Shown here one piece after another: positions 16,461 to 25,001 of a stretch of DNA of 38,514 nucleotides (position 1 is its first letter; each line of letters begins with the position of its first letter). The DNA comes from Arenibacter hampyeongensis (lineage in GTDB: Bacteria > Bacteroidota > Bacteroidia > Flavobacteriales > Flavobacteriaceae). The stretch is from positions 1 to 38,514 of the forward strand of contig NZ_PIOB01000018.1 in the NCBI RefSeq assembly GCF_002909255.1, read 5' to 3'. Under the pieces are notes generated by a model that worked only from the letters and a program-made list of their open reading frames with translations, did no database searches and was not told the DNA's origin. The position numbers were made by a program, and so were the translations under genes.

Positions 16461-17615
16461 TTATAATTCCTTCGTTCTAGTGTTGTTTAAAATTTTTAGA
16501 ATTTTATTATTAATTATTTCCACGTTAAATCTATCTTCAGCCAACTTTCTACTTCTTATTCCCCAGTTTGTAATAGTTTCGGAATTTTCTAAGAAAAAGC
16601 GTATGGCTGCTTTGAGTTCCTCCAGTTGCCTAGGTTCAACAAGGATTCCGTTTTTTCCACTAATTACTGTTTCCCTGCAGCCCGGCGTATTGGTGGTAAT
16701 TATTGGCATCCCTATGGATAATGCTTCCAATATAGATCTAGGGATACCTTCGCGATAGTAGGTAGGTAAAACAAAAACATCTGAAGATTCAAGGAATTTT
16801 GAGATGTTTTTTTGAAATCCGTGATAGACAATAGTTTTGTTTTTATGGAGTTCTTCCAGAAGTTCCACTTTAATGGATGAAGGGGAAGAATCAGGTTCCC
16901 CAATGAGATGGAATTCTGCTTCTGGAAATTCCTTTTTAAGCGATTTAGCAGCTTCTATGAATAATTCCACCCCTTTCTCCCTAATCAATCTGGCAACTAA
17001 AACAAAAACCTTTCTTTTGGAATTATGGTTATTTTGTCTAAAGGGATATTTTTTTAAATTTATTCCCGAGCCATCAACAATATGTGCCCTTTGATTTTTG
17101 GACAATAGACTTTTTTCGAGAAAAAGTTCAAGATCATCTGCGTTTTGGAAGATTACCGCCTTATTGTTTCTAATGGCCAACCTGTATAAAACTTCGGTTA
17201 ACTTTTGCAAAATTTGTGCCTTTTTGGAACTTTTGCTAAATGTGAAACCTAGACCGGTAATCAAGGAAATCACGGATGTACCAGTTAAATTACCTGCAAT
17301 GGAACCGTAAATTACAGGCTTAATGGTATAGGGGAAAATAAGATCTATGTTGTGGGTTTTTACAATCTTCTTGATATCCAGCAAAGATTTTAAATCGTTA
17401 ATGGGGTTCATTCCAGTCCTTTGAAGAGAATATTGTAGAGGGGTAACACCCATGTCGGACAATTCTTCAAATATTTCTGAATTATAGTTGGGAGATGCTG
17501 TATAGACTTTAAATCCGTTGGTCAGAAAAACGGATATCATATCTTTCCTAAAACTAATTAGGGATTCGGCCAACGAGCACAAAATCAATATTTTTTTTGG
17601 TTTTACAACTATCAT
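16461..17615 (-). CDS. GT4-family glycosyltransferase (PglA-like)
   Basis: About 384 residues from ATG at 17615. N-terminal domain: KKILILCSLAESLISFRKDM and LIFPYTIKPVIYGSIAG; middle: LITGLGFTFS and VIFQNADDLELF; C-terminal domain: VFVLVARLIREKGVELFIEA and the EX7E motif in YREGIPRSILEALSIG. This matches the PglA/WcfI-type GT4 that adds the second sugar to an undecaprenyl-diphosphate amino sugar, and it heads a minus-strand set whose next gene is a PglC-like PGT. The same domain order and the TIKP/DTKP and TGLG/TGMG motifs occur in the GT4 at 10433, so the two initiating sets are paralogous, though diverged. The promoter must lie in the short region shared with the divergent deacetylase gene (17616-17749). 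Confidence 0.88.
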   Translation of the reverse strand: MIVVKPKKILILCSLAESLISFRKDMISVFLTNGFKVYTASPNYNSEIFEELSDMGVTPLQYSLQRTGMNPINDLKSLLDIKKIVKTHNIDLIFPYTIKPVIYGSIAGNLTGTSVISLITGLGFTFSKSSKKAQILQKLTEVLYRLAIRNNKAVIFQNADDLELFLEKSLLSKNQRAHIVDGSGINLKKYPFRQNNHNSKRKVFVLVARLIREKGVELFIEAAKSLKKEFPEAEFHLIGEPDSSPSSIKVELLEELHKNKTIVYHGFQKNISKFLESSDVFVLPTYYREGIPRSILEALSIGMPIITTNTPGCRETVISGKNGILVEPRQLEELKAAIRFFLENSETITNWGIRSRKLAEDRFNVEIINNKILKILNNTRTKEL

Positions 17616-17749
17616 CAATATTGGTTTGTTTGGTATATATACACAAAAAGTGCACTTTAACTATATTTATAGTAATTATGACTTACGGAGCTCCAATTAT
17701 ACGTTGATAATATATAAATTCAATTTAATTTTTAATATTTATTTGTTAC

Positions 17750-18757
17750 ATGAATACAAAAGGGACCTTTGTAATTTCACTTGATTTTGAACTTTTTTGG
17801 GGAGTTCGCGATAAGCGAAGGATTGAAGACTATGCATCTGCATTGGCAAAGGTTCATGAACTGATTCCAGATATGCTGGAGTTATTTAGGGATTATGGAG
17901 TAAAGGCAACTTTTTCAACCGTAGGATTGTTATTTGCCAAGGATAAGGAGGAAATGCTCAAATATTGTCCAGATTTAAAACCTAATTACGAGGATACCAA
18001 CCTTTCGCCATATACGGACGGTTTTGTGCAGGTAAAGGAGAATTCGGTGGAGGACCCGTATCATTTTGCGTTGCCTTTAATACAATTGATAAGGGATAAA
18101 TATCCCGAACATGAAATTGGCACCCATACCTTTTCCCATTATTATTGCCATGAAGCTGGACAGACTTTGGAAGAGTTTAAGGCAGATTTGGCATCGGCCA
18201 TTGAAATAGCGAAAGCAAAGGAAATTGAACTTTTTAGTCTGGTTTTTCCAAGAAATCAGTTTAATCCTGAATATTTGGAGGTATGTAGGGAAATGGGAAT
18301 TTTAACCTTTAGAGGTAATGAGAACGCTTGGTATTATGCACCAGATAGCAAAGAGGGCACTTCTTTAAAAAAGAAGATATACAGGACCTTGGACTGTTAT
18401 ATAAATATTTCTGGTCATAATAGTTATAATTTATCAGATTTAAATTCTGAAAAGCCTTATAACATTCCATCCAGTCGCTTTTTTAGGCCTTACATGGCTA
18501 TGGGGGGGGGGGCTTTGGAATATTTAAAGTTGAGACGAATAAAAAGGAGTATGACACATGCTTCTAAAAACAATTTATTGTACCACTTATGGTGGCATCC
18601 CCATAATTTTGGCCAAAATACTAAGAGGAATATGAATACCTTAAAATCTATTTTGGAACATTATAAAAAATTGAATCTCAGGTATGGGTTTAGTAGTTCT
18701 ACAATGTTGGATTGCGCCACAATACTAGAGGGAATTGTGAATAATTCTGAAAGATGA
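17750..18757 (+). CDS. polysaccharide deacetylase (CE4/NodB-like) with a coding poly-G tract
   Basis: 335 residues. The NodB-homology domain opens with VISLDFELFWG (Asp12 and Glu14 as metal/catalytic positions) and has the HxxxH metal motif in EIGTHTFSHYYCHE (His126, His130), then LVFPRNQFNPEYLE and LYHLWWHPHNFG near the end. It should hydrolyse N- or O-acetyl groups of a polysaccharide. No signal peptide is seen, so a cytoplasmic or lipid-linked precursor is possible. The gene is monocistronic and divergent from the PglA-like gene (134 bp between them). The striking feature is a run of 11 G at 18502-18512, codons 251-255 (Met-Gly-Gly-Gly-Ala). Losing or gaining one G brings a stop within about 25 codons and removes the last quarter, including the WWHPHN motif. 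Here the tract is in frame, so the gene is ON. Confidence 0.85.
   Translation: MNTKGTFVISLDFELFWGVRDKRRIEDYASALAKVHELIPDMLELFRDYGVKATFSTVGLLFAKDKEEMLKYCPDLKPNYEDTNLSPYTDGFVQVKENSVEDPYHFALPLIQLIRDKYPEHEIGTHTFSHYYCHEAGQTLEEFKADLASAIEIAKAKEIELFSLVFPRNQFNPEYLEVCREMGILTFRGNENAWYYAPDSKEGTSLKKKIYRTLDCYINISGHNSYNLSDLNSEKPYNIPSSRFFRPYMAMGGGALEYLKLRRIKRSMTHASKNNLLYHLWWHPHNFGQNTKRNMNTLKSILEHYKKLNLRYGFSSSTMLDCATILEGIVNNSER
18502..18512 (+). repeat. homopolymeric G11 tract inside a coding sequence
   Basis: Eleven consecutive G residues occur in an otherwise AT-rich gene, much the longest G run seen in the window (the next is seven). Such tracts change length by slipped-strand mispairing. With 10 G translation would stop at TAA five codons on; with 12 G it would stop about 20 codons on. 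This is the classic layout of phase variation in surface-polysaccharide genes. Confidence 0.85.
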
Positions 18758-19071
18758 GTCATAATAGGTTAACTATAAGCATGGGGGGTTAAAAAAATAT
18801 AATTACTCATTGTGTATTTTGGTGATAATGATTAACTACTTTTTGATATTATTGTTGAACTAGACAGGTGCCTCTCATTTGTACAGCAGTTTTAGCTTAA
18901 ATTAAGTTCCGGTTCATGTTCATACCTCGCAAGAGCATATTGAACTAGTTTGAAAACACGGGTACCAGCGCTTCGGCAGAATCCTTCAACTTAAAAATAA
19001 AGACTTTCAGGTTACAGTTTTGGGGCGTTAGAAATATAGAATTCTTCCTATTTAGACTCTTGGTTTTTTGC
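18758..19071. other. gene-free spacer
   Basis: These 314 bp separate the deacetylase stop from the start of the long repeat. I find no open frame of note, RNA gene or good terminator for the deacetylase. The sequence between about 18860 and 19000 is less AT-rich than its surroundings and may be the remnant of something lost, but I do not recognise it. Confidence 0.4.
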
Positions 19072-20796
19072 ATAAATCAAAGGTCGAACAAGTTTTTGCT
19101 TGACCCTCCTTCTGGATATTCAATACGTACATAAGCTCTGGAATATTTTGAGCACTTGTATTTCACATAAGACTATTTTGGGACGGTGCCTTTAAATAAA
19201 AAAGAGACTGCCATTTTGGGCAGTCTCTTTTTTGCTCTTCGGTTCTCCAACATAAATAGAACTAATGTAATGGTAATGTTATAATGTGGATTGTTGTTTG
19301 TATATGTCGAGAAATTAAAGTTTATCAAACAAAGTTATTGTTTATTTTAATTATCGCTTAAACCTAACATTATTTCAAAATCATTGGCTAAGTAGGCCCA
19401 ATATATCTCGCGATTATGATATCCTGCATTGTTAATTACATTATAATTTCCAAAATTCCAATCAACCTTTTTTTGTAAACCATCGGCAGGATTATTCTTA
19501 TCCAAACCATGTGCATCTTCAAAAGTATCTGCCATACCATCTGAATCCGTATCTTTCCAAGCGGAATAGCCGGAACTTAAAGAAGGATATGAATAACTAC
19601 TGGTACTTCTATATGTGGCCTCAGTACTGCCCGACAAGGATTTGTCTATAAATGAACCATCTAAAGCATCCCTTAAAAATACGGGCTTGCCGTCACTATC
19701 TGCCCCTCTATTGTGTCCTACTGTATTTGTCACTTTTGATGGAACATCAAACACATTCCATACACCGCCAGAAGGCTCCTCAAAATTGAATTGTCTGGCA
19801 CTCACATAGTGATATGAGGCTAAAGGGGCATTATCGGGACCATCTGTATTCGATTTATAATTCACCCATAAACTAGTCTGATTGTCAACAGGGTTTTCAT
19901 CAACGCCCTCGACATAATTAAATCCAGTATATGTACGAAAATCGCGGTCATAAGAGGCTTTATTGACAGGGATCGAGGAGGATTTTGAGTGATTGCCCTT
20001 ATCGGCATAATTATTAAACCAATCTACATGCACACCACCACTTGTCACGGATAACCTCCCTTGCCAGTTGACAATATAATTGTTAAACTGCTGAAAATTC
20101 CCTGAAGATCCGGACATATTGAAGAATCTATGGGTAATATTATAGAACATATTTCTTGAAATTGTGTAATCCCCAGCAGGACTTGCGCCACTTCCAGAAT
20201 CACCCAATATTCCTCCTGTACCAGTTCCCTCCGCCAATAAATTATGTGCAATGGTAAATTTATTACTTGCGAAGCGACTTAGAATATCTAACGTCTGTTG
20301 GTCGGTCGACCATCCCAATGATAGATGATCGATATAGCCACCTTCACTATTGTCCGGTATTTCGCGCATACCGAAGGGAGAATAATCATTTTTGTCCCTA
20401 TTCCTAATGGTAAGATGCCTTATCACGATGTTGCCATTGTTGAAATTGGTAATAGCGGAACCTGAAAGCGTAAGACCATAACCTGGGCCGGTCTGACCTA
20501 CTACTGTAACATTACCGTTAGATTTTTGATTCGGGGTTATTGGTGATGAAAGATTTACCCGACCTTCAACCTTAATGACAATTACCCTATTTCCGGTAGC
20601 CTCGTAGGCCTCTCTAAAAGAACCTGGCCCACTATCGTTTAGATTAGTGACCAAATACAATTTGCCACCACGTCCACCGGTTACATGTTGCCCCGCGCCA
20701 AATGCGGAAGGAAAGGCCTTGAGTGAATTTAAAGTAAGGGTTTCTCCGTTACCAGGTTTATCTGCCTCTGGGGCCACCGTTACTATAACGGAACCT
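19072..20796. repeat. long direct repeat, copy A (1725 bp, partner at 23277-25001)
   Basis: The segment matches 23277-25001 base for base at a constant offset of 4205, apart from two differences I can see: a versus t at 20667/24872 and t versus c at 20761/24966. It covers 32 bp of the tail of an IS3 transposase frame (19072-19103), a terminator, the intergenic region and the 3' two thirds of the lyase gene. Identity stops abruptly at 20796. It is not itself a transposon; the sharp edges and near-perfect identity point to a recent copy or gene conversion. Confidence 0.92.
19201..19233. terminator. intrinsic terminator downstream of lyase copy A
   Basis: AAAGAGACTGCC (19201-19212) pairs perfectly with GGCAGTCTCTTT (19219-19230) around a 6-base loop, with A and T runs on the two sides. 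It works for the minus-strand lyase gene ending at 19347 and could act on the plus strand too. An identical copy is at 23406-23438. Confidence 0.88.
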
Positions 20797-21533
20797 GTTT
20801 CTTCCGTCACAGTATTATCTGGATTCGTGACCGAAGTGGTATAAGTAAAGGTATCCTCCTTGGGAACTTCCTCTACTGGGGTTTCTACTATTGGAGTTTC
20901 CTCTGGGGTATTATTCGTATTCGGAGTATATGTAATAGTATTATCCTCATTTATTACCGCTGTACCATTGGATGGTACACTCACCTCGGTTATTATCACC
21001 TCACTTTCCTTATTAAAAGTGTCATTTTTAAGTGGTTCTATTACTAAAGGAGCCACCGGAGTGGTACCTGAAGGAACTTCTACTATATCTTCCACAACAT
21101 CTGTTACGGGCTCAACAGTAACATCAACTGTAACCACTACCTCGGATGTTGTTTCATCCTCATTTGTCTCTTCTAAGGTGATTTCAATATTGTCCTTGCC
21201 ATTATAATCGCTAGAAGGAGTGTACACGGCTATACTGTCCTTTTCTATACTAATCTTACCATATCTGGGTTTAATACTGCTCTTATACCTTCTACGGCCT
21301 TTCCTATTGCTAGTAGTGTTATAAAGCATATTAAAGGATACGGGTTGATCTTCTTCTGTTGTAAATACTGCATTTGCCAAATCGAGAATTACTTCTTTTG
21401 GTTCACTGCCAATTGGATTTTCTTCCACCACATATTCCGCCAAGAGGTCGGAATCTTTGTTGCAGGAAGAAATTAATAACAGAATAAGGCATGAAAGGGT
21501 CAGTTGAATAAGATTCGAGGGGGAAATTTTCAT
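19347..21533 (-). CDS. surface lipoprotein with tandem-95-like domains and a pectate lyase-like beta-helix (copy A)
   Basis: 728 residues. A type II signal peptide ends at Cys24 (LLLISSC), followed by NKDSD, an acidic stretch that in Bacteroidota favours export to the outer face of the outer membrane. Residues about 50-255 hold two cadherin/Ig-like modules of the tandem-95 kind (TEEDQPVSFNML; EPLKNDTFNKESEVIITEV; NGTAVINEDNTITYTPNTNN). From about 260 comes a right-handed parallel beta-helix of the pectate lyase (PL1-like) type: FPSAFGAGQHVTGGRGGKLY, LNDSGPGSFREAYEATGNRV, VVGQTGPGYGLTLSG, IVIRHLTIRNRD and GGYIDHLSLGWSTDQQ. It ends in a DTDSDGMADTFEDAHGLD calcium-binding repeat. It probably cleaves an acidic polysaccharide at the cell surface. 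The C-terminal part is nearly identical to the gene at 23552; the N-terminal part is longer by one module. Confidence 0.85.
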   Translation of the reverse strand: MKISPSNLIQLTLSCLILLLISSCNKDSDLLAEYVVEENPIGSEPKEVILDLANAVFTTEEDQPVSFNMLYNTTSNRKGRRRYKSSIKPRYGKISIEKDSIAVYTPSSDYNGKDNIEITLEETNEDETTSEVVVTVDVTVEPVTDVVEDIVEVPSGTTPVAPLVIEPLKNDTFNKESEVIITEVSVPSNGTAVINEDNTITYTPNTNNTPEETPIVETPVEEVPKEDTFTYTTSVTNPDNTVTEETGSVIVTVAPEADKPGNGETLTLNSLKAFPSAFGAGQHVTGGRGGKLYLVTNLNDSGPGSFREAYEATGNRVIVIKVEGRVNLSSPITPNQKSNGNVTVVGQTGPGYGLTLSGSAITNFNNGNIVIRHLTIRNRDKNDYSPFGMREIPDNSEGGYIDHLSLGWSTDQQTLDILSRFASNKFTIAHNLLAEGTGTGGILGDSGSGASPAGDYTISRNMFYNITHRFFNMSGSSGNFQQFNNYIVNWQGRLSVTSGGVHVDWFNNYADKGNHSKSSSIPVNKASYDRDFRTYTGFNYVEGVDENPVDNQTSLWVNYKSNTDGPDNAPLASYHYVSARQFNFEEPSGGVWNVFDVPSKVTNTVGHNRGADSDGKPVFLRDALDGSFIDKSLSGSTEATYRSTSSYSYPSLSSGYSAWKDTDSDGMADTFEDAHGLDKNNPADGLQKKVDWNFGNYNVINNAGYHNREIYWAYLANDFEIMLGLSDN

Positions 21534-22052
21534 AAGTGTAAGACTTTAATTTAAATGATAATCACTTGGGGTTTATAATAATTTTTATTTTCACAACATT
21601 ATCGGTAAATGGTATATATTTTCGACAAACTGCCTATTTTTTAGTTGTGTTAGTAGTTTTACGTTTGATTTTCAGAGTTTAGATGTTTAGAATTCCTTTA
21701 TTCGATGAAATGCCCATTTCTTTAAGAATTAAGTTAGTTCTTAGCGAGTTTTTGTTAAATTATTAACATGACTATAGGGAAGGTTTGTAAGAAGGTTTGT
21801 AAGAAGGTTTGTAAGAAAGTTTGTAAAAAGGTTTGTAAGAAGGTTTTAATGCGGTGAGGGTTTTAACCTACTTTGAAATTATTTGGCCCAATCTAGAAGT
21901 ATTAATAACAATATTTGGTGTTAAGCCTAATTCTTGTTGAGATGATGGCTCCCAGGCCTATAATTATGCCCTTGAACTTTTAAATCCCTTATACGATTTG
22001 GATTTGGTAAAAATTCTAGTCCTGAAATAACGTTATACAAAAAGAAAATGTA
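21534..22052. promoter_or_regulatory. upstream region of lyase copy A, with blocks shared with copy B
   Basis: The first 190 bp align without gaps to the region upstream of copy B, though only moderately similar overall. Two blocks are identical and at the same distance from the start codons: GTAGTTTTACGTTTG (21653-21667; 25492-25506, 120 bp out) and TTCGATGAAATGC (21701-21713; 25540-25552, 168 bp out). Their retention amid divergence makes them candidate control sites. Further out are a 12-bp tandem repeat and about 200 bp without recognisable content before the IS3 remnant. Confidence 0.45.
21781..21847. repeat. 12-bp tandem repeat, about 5.5 copies
   Basis: The unit AGGTTTGTAAGA is repeated head to tail from 21781. 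Copies 1-3 and 5 are exact, copy 4 is AAGTTTGTAAAA, and a partial sixth copy (AGGTTTT) follows. It lies about 250 bp upstream of the lyase copy A start, outside any gene. Confidence 0.9.
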
Positions 22053-23308
22053 ATGGACAAATCAGAGCAAATTTACGTTAAGCATACGCAAAAGGACCAC
22101 TCTATGGCGTTCAAACTTAAAGTCGTCAACGAAATTGAGAACGGAGAACTCACGGCCACCTAGGCCGTAAGGCGTAATGGAATCCAGGCCAGGTCAAGGG
22201 AACGAATTGGATGCGAAAATATGCTAACTTTGATTGGCACAACAAAACACACGAACAACGTCTTTTGGAACTCGAACAGGAGAACCGGCTTTTGAAAATG
22301 CAGAATAGACACTGGAGAAATAGGTCGAACAGAAGGACAGAAAGGCCAATATCTTTGATATGATGTTCGATCGGGCTGACAAGTAGTACAATATCCTTAT
22401 ACGAAAAAAAACTCATCGCCCGAGTAATAGATACCTTTAGAGAAGAACATCAAGAGAGCCTCACAGCCACCTGTTGGTTATTCGTGAGAAGCAGACAGGT
22501 TTATCATAGAAAAATCAGATCGCACTGGCATATTGGCAAAAGGCCACTGCCGTGGTGGCCAAGGTAAATACGATCCGTATGGAACAACCGCGCATAGGTA
22601 CAAGAAAATTATATCACTTATTGAGGGAAGACCTTAATCGGATCAAAGTAGGAAGGGATTTGCTGTTCGCCATACTCTGGGCGAACCATATGCTGGTCCT
22701 GCCAAAAGAAAAAGATATCACATTACAATAGACTCGCACCATAGGTTCAGAAAGTACCGCAACGCGATCAAATGCCTATCTATCCTACCTAACAGTTCCT
22801 GGTCTCTGATATAACTTATGTGGGGAACAGGAAAAGCCCGATGTTCCTGGCATTGGTTACGGATGGCTACTCAAAGAAAAAAGTGGGCTACGATATTTTC
22901 GACAGTTTAAGCCTGCCAGGAAGCTATAGGACGTTACAGTAGAAAAGCAATGTCGGCCCTGACGCACCACTCGGATAGGTTACGTGGTAACGGGTATAAA
23001 TCACTTCTTGCCATGAACAATATCAAAACAAGAATAGTATCAAAAGTAGTATAACCGAAGCTTATGACCTCAATGAATATGAAGTAGCGGAAAGGGTCAA
23101 TGGATGACTAAAACAAGAGTTTTTGTTCTCCTGAGATAATCTTGACCTGAAATCCATGAAACGGCTCGTTGGCAATAGCGTGAGGGTATACAACAATAAT
23201 AAAAGACCTCATTACTTCTGCCATTACTTAACACGACAACAGATGCAAGGCCAAAATGAAATAACAATGAAAACATATAAATCAAAGGTCGAACAAGTTT
23301 TTGCTTGA
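22053..23308 (+). pseudogene. IS3-family transposase remnant (orfA and orfB), heavily decayed
   Basis: Reading across frames gives an IS3 orfA beginning MDKSEQIYVKHTQKDHSMAF, with KVVNEIENGELTAT then a stop where Gln is expected, and later ELEQENRLLKMQNR and NIFDMMFDRADKQYNIPI. The orfB part shows CWLFVRSRQVYHRKI, RMEQPRIGTRKLYHLLRED, GRDLLFAILWANHMLVLP, a damaged DDE core (LMWGTGKARCSWHWL in place of the expected TYVGTRKNPMFLALVTDAYS), THHSDRLRGNGY, EVAERVNG and a last segment ending KSKVEQVFA-stop at 23308. Many stops and frameshifts make it non-functional. The element lies between the two lyase genes, on the opposite strand. Terminal inverted repeats were not found. Confidence 0.82.
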
Positions 23309-25001
23309 CCCTCCTTCTGGATATTCAATACGTACATAAGCTCTGGAATATTTTGAGCACTTGTATTTCACATAAGACTATTTTGGGACGGTGCCTTTAA
23401 ATAAAAAAGAGACTGCCATTTTGGGCAGTCTCTTTTTTGCTCTTCGGTTCTCCAACATAAATAGAACTAATGTAATGGTAATGTTATAATGTGGATTGTT
23501 GTTTGTATATGTCGAGAAATTAAAGTTTATCAAACAAAGTTATTGTTTATTTTAATTATCGCTTAAACCTAACATTATTTCAAAATCATTGGCTAAGTAG
23601 GCCCAATATATCTCGCGATTATGATATCCTGCATTGTTAATTACATTATAATTTCCAAAATTCCAATCAACCTTTTTTTGTAAACCATCGGCAGGATTAT
23701 TCTTATCCAAACCATGTGCATCTTCAAAAGTATCTGCCATACCATCTGAATCCGTATCTTTCCAAGCGGAATAGCCGGAACTTAAAGAAGGATATGAATA
23801 ACTACTGGTACTTCTATATGTGGCCTCAGTACTGCCCGACAAGGATTTGTCTATAAATGAACCATCTAAAGCATCCCTTAAAAATACGGGCTTGCCGTCA
23901 CTATCTGCCCCTCTATTGTGTCCTACTGTATTTGTCACTTTTGATGGAACATCAAACACATTCCATACACCGCCAGAAGGCTCCTCAAAATTGAATTGTC
24001 TGGCACTCACATAGTGATATGAGGCTAAAGGGGCATTATCGGGACCATCTGTATTCGATTTATAATTCACCCATAAACTAGTCTGATTGTCAACAGGGTT
24101 TTCATCAACGCCCTCGACATAATTAAATCCAGTATATGTACGAAAATCGCGGTCATAAGAGGCTTTATTGACAGGGATCGAGGAGGATTTTGAGTGATTG
24201 CCCTTATCGGCATAATTATTAAACCAATCTACATGCACACCACCACTTGTCACGGATAACCTCCCTTGCCAGTTGACAATATAATTGTTAAACTGCTGAA
24301 AATTCCCTGAAGATCCGGACATATTGAAGAATCTATGGGTAATATTATAGAACATATTTCTTGAAATTGTGTAATCCCCAGCAGGACTTGCGCCACTTCC
24401 AGAATCACCCAATATTCCTCCTGTACCAGTTCCCTCCGCCAATAAATTATGTGCAATGGTAAATTTATTACTTGCGAAGCGACTTAGAATATCTAACGTC
24501 TGTTGGTCGGTCGACCATCCCAATGATAGATGATCGATATAGCCACCTTCACTATTGTCCGGTATTTCGCGCATACCGAAGGGAGAATAATCATTTTTGT
24601 CCCTATTCCTAATGGTAAGATGCCTTATCACGATGTTGCCATTGTTGAAATTGGTAATAGCGGAACCTGAAAGCGTAAGACCATAACCTGGGCCGGTCTG
24701 ACCTACTACTGTAACATTACCGTTAGATTTTTGATTCGGGGTTATTGGTGATGAAAGATTTACCCGACCTTCAACCTTAATGACAATTACCCTATTTCCG
24801 GTAGCCTCGTAGGCCTCTCTAAAAGAACCTGGCCCACTATCGTTTAGATTAGTGACCAAATACAATTTGCCTCCACGTCCACCGGTTACATGTTGCCCCG
24901 CGCCAAATGCGGAAGGAAAGGCCTTGAGTGAATTTAAAGTAAGGGTTTCTCCGTTACCAGGTTTACCTGCCTCTGGGGCCACCGTTACTATAACGGAACC
25001 T
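23277..25001. repeat. long direct repeat, copy B (partner of 19072-20796)
   Basis: Copy B starts inside the 3' end of the IS3 orfB remnant (23277-23308), where it is continuous with the rest of the IS. Copy A carries only those last 32 bp of the IS without its body. Copy B is therefore the likelier source of the duplicated tract, unless copy A once had the full IS and lost it. The right edge is at 25001, within the lyase gene just before the catalytic domain. Confidence 0.92.
23406..23438. terminator. intrinsic terminator downstream of lyase copy B
   Basis: The same perfect 12-bp stem and T tract as at 19201-19233 lies 114 bp beyond the stop of lyase copy B on the minus strand. It is part of the long repeat. 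Confidence 0.88.

Noticed and set aside
20860..21207. A 115-codon Ser/Thr/Val-rich plus-strand frame
   Set aside because: It is the antisense of the low-complexity tandem-95 linker of lyase copy A, so its composition is an artefact.
19072..25001. A composite transposon bounded by the long direct repeats
   Set aside because: The repeats are parts of lyase genes and a dead IS tail, not IS elements. No transposase is intact, and no target duplications or terminal inverted repeats were seen.
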